Source of the DNA: Rotaria sp. Silwood1
Taxonomy: Eukaryota; Rotifera; Eurotatoria; Philodinida; Philodinidae
Direction of reading: 5' to 3'
DNA: 64,000 nt
NCBI GenBank assembly: GCA_905250075.1
Contig: CAJNOP010000001.1
Location: 4,604,058-4,668,057, forward strand
How positions within the stretch are numbered: the first letter of the stretch is position 1; every line of letters starts with the position of its first letter. Under the pieces are notes generated by a model. It was not told the DNA's origin and ran no database searches. It saw only the letters and a program-made list of their open reading frames with translations. This document shows positions 36,541 to 47,253 of this stretch, one piece after another. The position numbers were made by a program, and so were the translations under genes.

Positions 36541-36960
36541 TTTTTTTGATCACCAAATTTTTTAGAATGCCTCTCGTATTTTTATTTCTCAACAAAATAA
36601 AATACAATGTACAAAAAAAAACAATATTCATTGAAATATTAACAAAGTAAACAATATTCTTATTTTTATTAATATATATTTACAAATTTAAGGCTGTGCT
36701 AACTTTCTTGGGACGTTCTCTTGTTTTTCGTTTATCTAATGGTTGAATACGTGTTTTGTCGCTGACTTGATACATGTTAAATATAATTGCTAAACCAACA
36801 GAATGTTTACATGAATACTCTTTAATGCCAATAGGACAGCTACATGATTGTAATGGTACAACTAACTTTATGGATGCCCCCTAATGAAATGTAAGTGCAT
36901 GACGAACAAACAAGAGGTGATGAAAAATCACACCTCTCTATAAAATTTGGTGATCAAAAA
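36541..36960. repeat. Inverted repeat pair flanking the SWIM exon
   Basis: Two inward-pointing copies of a roughly 23-base sequence, TTGATCACCAAATTTT followed by TAGA with one variable base between, lie at about 36546-36565 on the plus strand and about 36936-36956 on the minus strand. The right copy is followed inward by a small hairpin with GAGGTGAT/ATCACACCTC arms at 36914-36936. The pair encloses the SWIM-finger exon. They could be terminal repeats of a small DNA element. No clear target-site duplication was seen. Confidence 0.45.
36686..36880 (-). pseudogene. SWIM zinc-finger C-terminal exon, likely MULE-type transposase remnant
   Basis: Following a TTCATTAG acceptor, the minus strand has an open frame of 64 residues containing CSCPIGIKEYSCKHSVGLA. 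This is the CxC...CxH SWIM finger. It ends in a basic tail with TRERPKKV and a stop. SWIM fingers followed by a RPKK-type tail are typical of Mutator-like (MULE) transposases and genes derived from them. No intact transposase catalytic domain is visible upstream, so this appears to be a truncated remnant of a plain DNA transposon, or the end of a domesticated copy that has been lost. The exon itself is open. Confidence 0.6.
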
Positions 36961-37259
36961 TACAATTACTCTTTTGTAATGTTGAGCATAAACGAGACAA
37001 ACTATCATCTTCAAAAGAAAAAAAACAAATGTTAAAATTTTAAATTTCAGTTTAAAATTTCAACAATTTTCTTCATGTTTAAACATAAATCTTCTTTATC
37101 TTGAATGAGTTTGTCGATATAGTACAATTTTTTAGAATAAGCTTGAAATTAATCAATACAATTGATTTTTAAAGCCGATATCTAACAAATTGAACAGTAA
37201 AACAAAGAAAAAACGATCATCCTTCAATAACTATAAGAAAAAATATTGTTTACTATTCG

Positions 37260-37749
37260 TCTTTCATTTGAATAAATGAATAGCTAAGAACTTTTAAGTT
37301 ATCAAATGGTATATGTAAATTATATTCACGTTCTTCTTGCTCTGCATCTATTTCTTCATTTTTTTATCATATAATGAACTTTCTAAGTTATTTTAAATAT
37401 TAATTGAAGTTAAATTGAAAAGAAAAATTTTCAAGATATGAATTTCAACAAAATCAATTAACATTTTTTTCTTGTTTTTCTGTTATTGACGAAATTTTTG
37501 AATCAACAAATACGATAGATTCATGTGTAGCTATATGTTTGTTTTCATTTATTTGACTGAAACATTTACAACCAGAACAATGTTGATTAATGATTTTTCG
37601 TGTAACCTTTTATTGATTTGTTTTAATTGTTTATATTTTCTATAGAGTTTATAATCATAATTGTAATTCTTCATATCATGATATTCTTTATCTGTTTCGC
37701 TTATTAATAGATAAGGTTCTACAATACGTTTACTTGCTCTAGAATTCAT
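37260..37749 (-). pseudogene. Decayed Lys/Asn-rich coding relic
   Basis: Three protein-like pieces lie on the minus strand. One begins MNSRASKRIVEPYL (37749 downward). A second, in a shifted frame, contains NQHCSGCKCF and HESIVFVDSKISS (to about 37460). A third reads DAEQEEREYNLHIPFDNLKV and ends QMKDE (to about 37261). The first two abut at about 37605 through a frame change in an A-rich run. They could be one former gene, perhaps together with the SWIM exon downstream on the same strand. The family is not recognised. Confidence 0.4.
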
Positions 37750-38137
37750 TGATTTAATATCTATATGAAAATTAGCTAGATTTTGATAATGAAATTCATA
37801 AAACGATAAATTTTAATATGATATAGGTAATTGTTTTAAAAAAATGATCTTTACCAATATATGATATGATATAAGAAAACAAAATTTAAAACGAGGTTTC
37901 TTTGTTCAATTTTTAATTTATAGATGTCAGTCTTGGATTTTTATTTTTATTAAAGATCCATTTGAAAAAATAAAAACATGAATCTTATTATTAGAGGAGA
38001 AAATTATCATTTTTTTCTAATGAGAAATAATATACGACTTTATTTTTGTTGGGTTATGCTCATATGACAACCAATTTGTTCATGAAGAGTAAAAGAATGG
38101 CGGTTATTGGTATCTGTATTTTTTCTTTTACCGCAAA

Positions 38138-41100
38138 ATGAAGTATCAAGTAAGTAAAATAAAAAAAATTTATTTGCCGCAATTTTTTTGTGAAATTTAG
38201 ACGGAATATCAAAGAAATTTTCAAAAACGAACACCGAGAAAAGTTGATGATTATACACATGTAGAACGAAAATTACATGATGGTTTATCTTATTTTATTT
38301 AATAGTTCTTAATAACTAATTTCTTTTCGTTTTAGTACCAATAAGACATTCATCATTATCACCATCCCGTCGTCGTGGTCGTTCATTACCAACATCACCT
38401 ATTCGAAATAATAATAATTTTGCGGTTATTGGTCCAAATGAAAAATTTTCAAATTCACATCTTTATCGACTTCGACAACCGATTAAAGATAATTCTCGAA
38501 TGAAGAAATCACGTGAATATGCCATTTTAGGACGAAATGAAAAATTTCAAGATAATGTTATCTATCCAATGAGAAAACCAATATCGGATGATTCATCAAG
38601 AGTAAGAAATCAATATTGAATTACAGAATGTATAGATCTAATGATATGTTGAGAATTTATAATATGATTTGCATTATTATTAATAGCACAGAAGAGTTGA
38701 CTCGATCATGTCATGAACTATGACTGTGTCTTATCAGTAGAAAGAATGTGCAATAGATAAATAATAATTTTGGTGTTGTATGTTGAAGTATTACTAAAAC
38801 TGTATGAAAAGTCTCTATTTTGAAAGGGAAAAAGGAATTCTCTAGATCCTTAGATCCATTTTGTCACTCACTATCTCAAAAAATAATTTTTATAGATATT
38901 TGCATGTATGCTAGTTTTAGCAATTGGAAAACATCTACAGGAAATGTTTTAAAAGGATTCCATGAATTTTAATGTCTTCTATGTTAAAAAAAAGTCATTT
39001 TTTTTCACTTTTCGTTACTTTTATCTAAAGATTAAGGATCTCAATTTCTTTAGTTAAACAGATTTATGAAAAGAAAAACTCATATAGAATGTATGTCGTT
39101 CTTTTTTAAAAGCATGAACATGAAAGACAAAAGAAATCAAATCATTGAGAAAGTTTTTTCTCAGATTTTGACAAAAAATATCGACCTACAGTATTACAAA
39201 AATAAATGAATAAAAAAAAATCAATAAAATTTTTTGTTTCAAATTTAAATATAGATTCCAGCACGGCGACATGAACATGAAAATCATTCATGTGGTATTC
39301 AAACTGTAAGTTATTTAAAAATGAAGCCTAATATTTTTTCCAATGATCATCAAAATTTAGGAATCTCAAAAAGCACCATATGTATCTTTTGATCCTAAAT
39401 ATGGACGCGAAGTTGTTCCTGTTCGAGTAAATGATTTTACTTGAATAATAAATTTTTATTCTAATTTGTATATTAAATATCATAGAGTCGTATTGGTCCA
39501 CAAAGTGAATATCAACAACAATATAACTGGAAACAACCCTTAGGAGATTTAGTTGGTGATCAAATGCTTGTGGATGAATCAAAAGTGGTTCGTTTTTAAA
39601 ATAAAAAAAAAAACAAAGTTTCCTTTCTCTTTTAGCGTGATCGACGTTCAGATCCAGCTTTACCATTGACAGTTATTGATCCATCTGAAAAAATTCTCAA
39701 TGAAAAAGTGTCTGTTGCTGTTAATACACCAGCACGTGTTGAAATTGATTTTAATAAACCTAAACCACAAGTAAGTCGAAGTGCTACTGGTCCAATAAGT
39801 TCAATTCAATTAAAAAATGATAAAATATCTGAATATCAATCACGTTATAAACCACTAGTTAATCAAAAAAAACCTCGAACACGTAAAGCATTTGAAGCAG
39901 AACAAGCTGAAGAACGAGTAAATTATTTCTGATGCAATAAATCTTTGATTTTTTTTTTAATTCAAATTTTATTTCATAGAAACGAAAAGAAATTGCTAAA
40001 GCTGAACATGCTCATACAGATGATGAAGGTATTGGTAGCAATATTGATTTAGGAAACGAATTTCAACAAAAACATTCACATGGAAATTTAAGGTTTGAAT
40101 AAATAATTTTAAATCCGAATAAAAAAAAAACAAAAACAAAATAAGAGTCTTTTTTTTAGACGTTGGAAATCTGAATATCAAACAACATATAAACCTTTTT
40201 GGCGTTTTGATTATAAAAATGGCAAATGGTATAAAGATGCTGCAGCAGTTAGTAATTCAATTTTCATATTCAATTTTATTTTTATTTTTATTCATGTAGG
40301 AAGAAGTAGGTTTTAATCCAAATTTATTTTGGTATAAAGAATTAATGTCAACACGTAAACGAGCTGATGAATATCGTGCTAATGCAGAAGCTGATCATTT
40401 TAATCGTAATCATACACTACAATTACAAACAGGTTATGGTGGAACAAAAAGTTATCTTGCATGGGATACAAATAATGATAATGATACTGATAGTGTTATT
40501 TCTATTGATCGGTAAATAATGAAAATAAAATGTTTACAAATAAAAATTTTTTCATTTCATTTATTTAGTGATTTAGAACGTCGACGTCAACGTGAAAGAG
40601 AAATTCAACGACAAATCGATGAACGTATTCAATCAAAAATTCATCATTATCAGGATAAACAATATGAACGACCATCAGGAGGAACAAAGACTGATGGAAT
40701 AGCACAAACTGATCATCAAGTTGATCGTGTTGTTTACATTGATGAACCAATACCAAAAGTACCAAGTGTTGCAACTAAAGCATTTGTACGTAATTTAAAT
40801 TCATCATCTGTTCAACAACATATGTCATGGGATTCCGAAAGTTTATATACTCAAAGAACAAATTCGGATATGTTTGTATTTGAATTTTGTTTTTTCTTTT
40901 TGAAATCTTTCTTTTTTCTTTTTATTGTAATAGAGATTTTAAATCAAATATTGCTCGAGATTTACATCGAAAACATTATACAAATGGTGAATCAAATGTT
41001 ATTCGAAAAGCATCACCAATAAAACAAGACAATCGAGCTACAAGTGCTCATTCACCATTGATTAATGAACGACAACAAACAAGTAAGATTAGAGAAAAAA

Positions 41101-41822
41101 AGAACCAAAATTGTTTTTTTAAAGGAATCAACTACTCTGTTTAGATCATATTTATACATCACCACATACAAATAAACGAACAGTTCAAGTAAAACGAAAA
41201 AATAAATCTTCATTGACCTATTTTTAATACTCTTTTATCTTGTTTCTTGAAATCTAGCACAATGATATTATCCGTCCATCAACAAGTTTTCAGGAAACAC
41301 GACATGCTGCTGGTCGATCAAGTGATGATACACATATATTTGATAAACGTCTACCTACACGACCTCATACAAGCATGAATGATTGTTAGTATTTTCAATT
41401 ACTTTCTTCTTTTTTTAATGTTTTTATGAACATGTGTTTTAGATCATTCATATCACGGTAATCAATATAAAGATAAAATAACAGATAATAATGATGATAA
41501 TCATCAACCAAAATATACACCAACATCAACAACACCATTTCAAGTTCATTTAGATAGATTAGATGAACGTTTTGAACAGAATTCTAATGCACGTCATAAA
41601 GGTAAAATTATATAAATAATAATTAATTCTATATTTTACTTTTCTTTTTTTTGACTAGATGATGACATTCTTTCGATTAATTCTGCTCGATCATTATCAT
41701 CGAGTTGTAGTTTAGCATCTCAAACACTTGAACGTGCTCAACAAAATATGAATAAATATTGGGGTGGTCATTCACCAGCTTCTATTGATTCACCTAAGAA
41801 ACCTTTTAGTGCCAAACATTGA
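38138..41822 (+). CDS. MDM1: MDM1-like microtubule-binding centriolar protein
   Basis: Sixteen exons: 38138-38149, 38200-38282, 38336-38601, 39255-39305, 39361-39426, 39486-39584, 39636-39917, 39980-40092, 40160-40247, 40300-40511, 40569-40871, 40934-41082, 41145-41188, 41258-41384, 41443-41601, 41659-41822; about 738 residues. It carries the MDM1 SEYQ-type repeats (TEYQRNF, SEYQQQYNWK, SEYQSRYKP, SEYQTTYKPFW), the central WYKDAAA...LFWYKELMSTRKRADEYR block, and the hallmark C-terminus ILSINSARSLSSSSCSLAS...KYWG (human DRLSEISARSAASSLRAF...NFWG). MDM1 binds microtubules and limits centriole duplication in ciliated cells. The first two exons do not close in frame: exon 2 starts in the TEYQRNF frame and finishes in another, consistent with one extra base in a T-run near 38217-38221, by mutation or assembly error. 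The tiny first exon is tentative. Confidence 0.87.
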
Positions 41823-43083
41823 TCAAAAGATTAATATAAACACAAACACAGTATTAACAATTGTGTGTCTTTTTTTTACATGTATTAGATTATATTCTGT
41901 GTTGTCTCTTTTTTGTTTTTGTATACATTTTCTCCTGATTATTATTCTTGCGAATGCTACTCATTGTTTTCTATTTGTTTTTCGTGTGACTTGTTGTTTT
42001 TCATAGTATTCTACAGTAGATTTGTGATATAGTAAGCTATACACAAGAAAAATAAATGAAATTCGTTTTTTTTAGTAAGGGACAAAGAATAGATTGTTTT
42101 TTTTTGTAAATTCAATCAGAGAATCGAAAAATGTCTGATCTAAACATTTAGAAAACAAGCATGAAATGTATTCTATTTAATCTGTTAATTCTTTATTATA
42201 CTATTTCTTCACACATTAATAATGAAAGATGTGACAAAATAAAATTAGCAGTTAGCTTCGTATTCTAAATATAAAGACAAGTGCGAGAATGAAAAGGATT
42301 CATTTATGGTCTCATTTTAATATCATCAAGCCTTTAAACTATATTACCTTTCTTTCTTTTCTATAGTAATACGTTTGATGTTATACACATTCATATGCAT
42401 ATGTGATGATTGAAGTAAAGATTATGCTTTGCTTGACTTGTGCCAGTTTTGTTCCATATTGATGACAGATGAATATAACAGAATAGTAGTTCTTATCAGA
42501 AAAAAAGTCATTTTCGTCAATCAGTTAACGTTGGTGATTAGTTACTTCTGATTCTCAAATCATTTTACCATTGTAGCAAAAATCATTACGCGAATGTGCA
42601 ATAATGAAACATTATCTTTAAAGAAATAGTATAGTTTCATAAGTATGAAAAAAGAATTAGAACAAAAAACGTTTCTCTAATTAGCGTTAGATATGACCGC
42701 TGATCGTCGCGCTTTGGTTTTTTTTGGCGTAGTGTATATTTCTAGTAAGGGTTAGAGTTCGTCGAACGCACGTTTTTGTAAACTTGGAATCGATCAATTC
42801 AACCATATTCATTCTCGAACCAAGTCTCGTATTTTCATCGAATTCGGATCGATAATTGTAGATTCACAATGTCTATATTGCATAGGTCTCTAAAACCTTG
42901 GCCTATGTTTCTTAAAAAAACAACAGATGTCGTTTTATCAATGAAAAAGTAAAGGAAGAGGAGGATTGTTTCTTGGCAATACAGTATTTCTGACGGTCGT
43001 TGTCAATAAACAGTATAAAGAAAGAAGAGAAAGAATATGTCACTTATGTAAAATTGCAACTCTCAACAAGTCGACAACAAATC
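41823..43083. other. Spacer between MDM1 and PACRG genes
   Basis: About 1.26 kb. It begins with the MDM1 3' end (AATAAA-type site near 42050) and ends with the PACRG promoter. The part at about 42690-42850 is GC-richer than its surroundings. No exon or repeat was recognised. Confidence 0.55.
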
Positions 43084-44094
43084 ATGGCTGTAGACACATT
43101 ATCTCGTCGTGAAACAAATTCTCGTGTCCGTCCCGCTGGACATTTAGAAACCGATGGTTTTACTGTGAAATCTCTTTTAAAAAATGCTAAAGTACTTATT
43201 TATTTTTCTTGATATATTAAAAGTTTTTAATAAATTTTATAGGTAAATGCTCCACCATCAGCAGAAGCAACACGTATTCGTAATAGCAAACCAACTGCTT
43301 TTCGTAAATTTTATGAACGTGGTGATTTTCCAATTGCCCTTGAACATGATACCAAAGGAAATAAAATTGCTTGGAAGGTAGTTAGAGAAAAAAAATGTCT
43401 TCATTTTTAAAATTTTACATATAATCAAATTAGGTGGAAATTGAAAAACTTGATTATCATCATTATTTACCATTATTTTTTGATGGTCTTTGTGAAATTG
43501 AACATCCATATGATTTCTTTGCTCGTCAAGGTATTCATGATATGTTAGAACATGGTGGAAACAAAATTTTACCTGTTATTCCACAACTTATTGTACCAAT
43601 TAAAAGTAAAATTTATGAAAGTAAAACTTTACAAATAAAATTTTTATATTTTAGATGCATTAAATACAAGAAATCATAAAGTTATATGTACAACATTAAA
43701 AATTCTACAACAATTAGTTATGTCAGCTGATATGATCGGTGAAGCTCTTGTACCATATTATCGTCAAATTTTACCAATATTTAATTTATTTAAAAATTGG
43801 AATTGTAAGTAAACTTCTTTTGTATCGTGTTTTTTTTGTCTTAATGAATGAGTTTTTTTTCCTAAAGCAAATTTGGGTGATGGAATCGAATATGGTCAAC
43901 AACGACGTGAAAATATTGGAGACTTAATAAATGAAACACTTGAAGCATTTGAGCGACATGGTGGTGAAGATGCATTCATTAATATCAAGTATATATCACT
44001 ACCCCTATGTTTTTTAAGAAAGAATTTTTTTTTATATTTAATCTTTTCTTGTAGATATATGATACCGACATATGAATCAGTTATGCTCAATTAA
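43084..44094 (+). CDS. PACRG: PACRG (Parkin co-regulated gene protein), axonemal
   Basis: Exons 43084-43191, 43243-43377, 43434-43605, 43655-43804, 43868-43988 and 44055-44094; the frame closes to 241 residues (human about 257). Diagnostic sequence includes [48 protein letters not shown], the [18 protein letters not shown] block and the C-terminal [10 protein letters not shown], all close to human PACRG. The fold is an armadillo-like helical repeat. PACRG forms the inner junction between A and B tubules of ciliary doublet microtubules. The start in ATCATGG was preferred to an in-frame ATG at 43000, because the protein then begins as expected. An AATAAAG signal follows at about 44209. It lies head-to-tail behind MDM1. 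Confidence 0.95.
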
Positions 44095-45978
44095 AATAAT
44101 TAGGAAAACAATGTAGAATTCATTTTTTTAATCTTCTTTTTTTTTGTTTTTCTTCTTTATGGACAATGCTCTGTATTGTATTATATTTATTTTTTTTTGT
44201 TTGAGAATATAATAAAGAAGAAATCAATTAATTATGGATTTTCGATAGCAACGAGGAGACGAAAAATATTCTATAAAATCATCTTTCTTCAAGAATTTTT
44301 TTTAAGATGAATTATAATACATTGATGGTATCACATGTTAAGCATCGGTTTCAAAAAAAAAAAAGCTAATCACCTATTTATCAAAAGAGAAATATGATAC
44401 GTATGAGTTTAGAGATTATTTTATTGTTAAAAGTAAGATTACGAAACTAACAAAAATAATTTTTATGCCATTCACATATGAGATCAATGCCAGAGAGTAA
44501 TATCGTTTAATAACTGCAATTGCCTTTCGTTTGTTATAAACTTCATAGTCAGAAATTTTTATTTTCAAAAGTTTCGTCCCGTCTTAGTAACTCAATAGTG
44601 TCCATGACAAAATTATACATAGTTGATTGATTCCGATGTTACGATTATTTTAACTACTTACGAGTGAATATTCTCATCTTACATTTTTGAGGAAAACCTT
44701 AAAAACAAATTTCTCACCATAGCTATAGGTCTTTTGCTTGCATAGGTTTTATTTAAGACTTATTATTTTCATAGAATAATACTTATCATATTTGCTGATT
44801 ATGATTGTAGTTTTGTAACACTATTCATACTGTTAAAGACTTTCATATTGACAGTCTCATTAAATGAAGCTTACTGTTTTCAATTCATGCTTTCATCTGC
44901 TAATTACTTGGATTGAATCGTTCTGATAGTTTTATTTAAAAAAAATTCCAGTATGTATCTCAACGTTAAATAGACTAAATGTGTGGCTAATATAAAATTT
45001 TTAAAGTAAATATGAACATGTCGTACAAAAAATTATTTATCAATGGAAAAATTTTAGTATAGAAAAATGTGGGATAATAATAAGCAATATTCCAAAAAAG
45101 GTTGCAAACAAGGTCAAACGCATGACAAAATTTGATTATTAAGATTTACGTAACAAGTTAGTTTGACAAACTAATAAACCATTTAGATCTTTTATTAAAA
45201 GTTTTTCTCAGAAAATGTAAGATAAAAATATTCATCTTAAATTAGCTTAAATAATCATAACGTTAGAATCATTTAGCTATATATAGATCGGTCATAAATA
45301 TTATCGATTTACTAAAAGGAATCGAAACTTTTGCATCATCCTTTAGTATTTCAATTGCTTCATTAATTGATAAAGATGCTTATTTCTTCAATTATTATTT
45401 TTTATAAAACATATTAATTTTGATAGTAAAAAAACTATAATAGATCACCTAATTGAAATTCTTAATTTTCTTGAATAATTTTCTTGATATAGACAGATGG
45501 ATTTTGTTTAATATTAAAATAAGCAAGCCTTTATTGCATAGATATTAATTCATACATCAGAATGATTGTAGGCAGATATCAATATGGATCTTGTCAATTT
45601 TATCATGCTAGATCAAACGAATGAATGAATGAATGTTTTTTTTTCATATAAATAAATTCATAAAGTTCATACAATAAAAGTCATGATTTTCTGCAGAACT
45701 AGGCACGTCTAGTCACAAAATGCCTCCAGTCAAAGTCAAGTCTGGCTTGATTTGACAAACATTTGACTTTCCCAGCTTTGATTCTATGCCGAATCATTCC
45801 AATCAGTTAATGGCAAGTTATTTTTCTAACCAACTTACTTATAGATATATATGTTTTTATAGAACACTTGCTTAGTTTCCAGACACTTAGTGTCAATGGT
45901 TTTTTTTTCTTTCATCATACTCGTTTTTTTTTTCCATATACAAGAATAAAAATAATAGTAAAAAACAAAAGAAAAAGC
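44095..45978. other. Intergenic region between convergent genes
   Basis: About 1.9 kb of AT-rich sequence between PACRG (plus) and the ankyrin/SOCS gene (minus). A short GC-richer patch with repeated AGTCAA/TTGACT pieces lies at about 45690-45790. No gene was found. Confidence 0.55.
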
Positions 45979-47253
45979 TTAAATGGGTGTATACAATAAA
46001 TAGTCTTGTAATTTTGCGGTTGATACAATGGATTCTAATGTTGATGATTTAAGATTTTTTAAATTCTGACGAATTAATAAACGACATAAATGTTTTAATT
46101 CAGGTATTTGTTTTATTAATTCATTTATTCGATTAATATATGGTTGAATATCATCAAGAACCAATGGTATCAATGATGATGATGGTGTTTGTAAATTGTT
46201 AATTTTATGTTCTAATTTTAATGCATGTTTTATTCCTAGTGTTTTAACAAATAAATGAATGTAATCATTATTAAAACGATTTAATGCTGTTTTTGCACAT
46301 GAACTAAGACCATAATGTTCATCATTTTTACAAAGTAATATATTTGTTGTTATTAAATATGTTACTAAATTTAAAACATCACTTAATACCATACGACGTA
46401 TATGATATTTTAATATAAATAATAAATGTGCATTAAGTAAAAGAAAATCTTGTGAATTTATATAAATAAGTTGTTGTGGAGATGTTAATGAAACAATATC
46501 CATAAGACGTAAACATGAACAATTTGATTCTAATAAAAGACGAATTATTGGTAATGATTTATTTGTTGTAGTTTCAATAGCAACATATAAATATGAATGA
46601 CCATTTGAATCACCTAGAAAAAAAAAATAAAATAATAAATGTTTAATTTTGTTTTTTGTTTCTTAAATTTTAAATAAAATAAATTTTTAACCTTGATATA
46701 AGTCGCAACCATATCTGATAAGTAAATTAACCATATCAAAGCTACCCATTAGAATAGCATGTTCTAAATAACTCATACCATATTGATCACGATGATTAAT
46801 ATCAATTTCGAAATTATTTAATAAGCGTTTCATTGATTCAACATTACAACGTGATGTTGCTATTTGCATTGCACTTATAAGACGATTTTGCTTTGATTTT
46901 TCATGTGAACGTGTATAATTTAAATTTGATTTTGTTTTACTGATCGAATTTGAATTAGTTGGACATTCATTTATTTGTCTTTCATATTTGCCTTTTAGTT
47001 TTGCATTTGTTGTTGATGTTTGTCGAGATTCATTCGACCAATCATCATCACTGTCACTTAAGCCATCATCATCATCATCATTGTCAACACCATTTGTTGA
47101 ATTATCAATTTCATCGTCAACAATATTGTCTACATCATTGTCATCACTTGTATCATCTGTGATATCATCAAAAACATCATCAAGACGAATTTGTGATGAT
47201 GGTGTATCTAATGAAAATACACGTTGAAATAAAGATCGAGCACGAGTCAACAT
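45979..47253 (-). CDS. Ankyrin-repeat SOCS-box (ASB)-like protein
   Basis: Exons 46692-47253 and 45979-46613; the frame closes to 398 residues. The N-terminus (MLTRARSLFQRVFSL) is followed by a very acidic Asp-rich stretch at about 24-80. Ankyrin repeats span about 130-230 (DINHRDQYGMSYLEHAILMG, then NLLIRYGCDL, then HSYLYVAIE and IIRLLLESNC). A helical region leads to a C-terminal SOCS-box-like motif LKHLCRLLIRQNL ... KLQDYLLY (about 355-396). ASB proteins recruit substrates to Elongin B/C-Cullin5 ubiquitin ligases: the BC box is recognisable, whereas the LPxP-type Cullin5 box is not. Substrate unknown. Confidence 0.8.

Noticed and set aside
36541-36960. Calling a complete Mutator-like transposon between the inverted repeats.
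   Set aside because: No catalytic domain and no target-site duplication are visible, so only a remnant is supported.
42968-42980. An X-box-like sequence (GTTTCTTGGCAAT) upstream of PACRG.
   Set aside because: It matches the RFX consensus only partly and is too degenerate to claim without a matrix score.
46959-47227. His/Ser-rich plus-strand frames opposite the ankyrin/SOCS gene.
   Set aside because: They are antisense shadows of the Asp-rich (GAT/GAC) region of the real gene.
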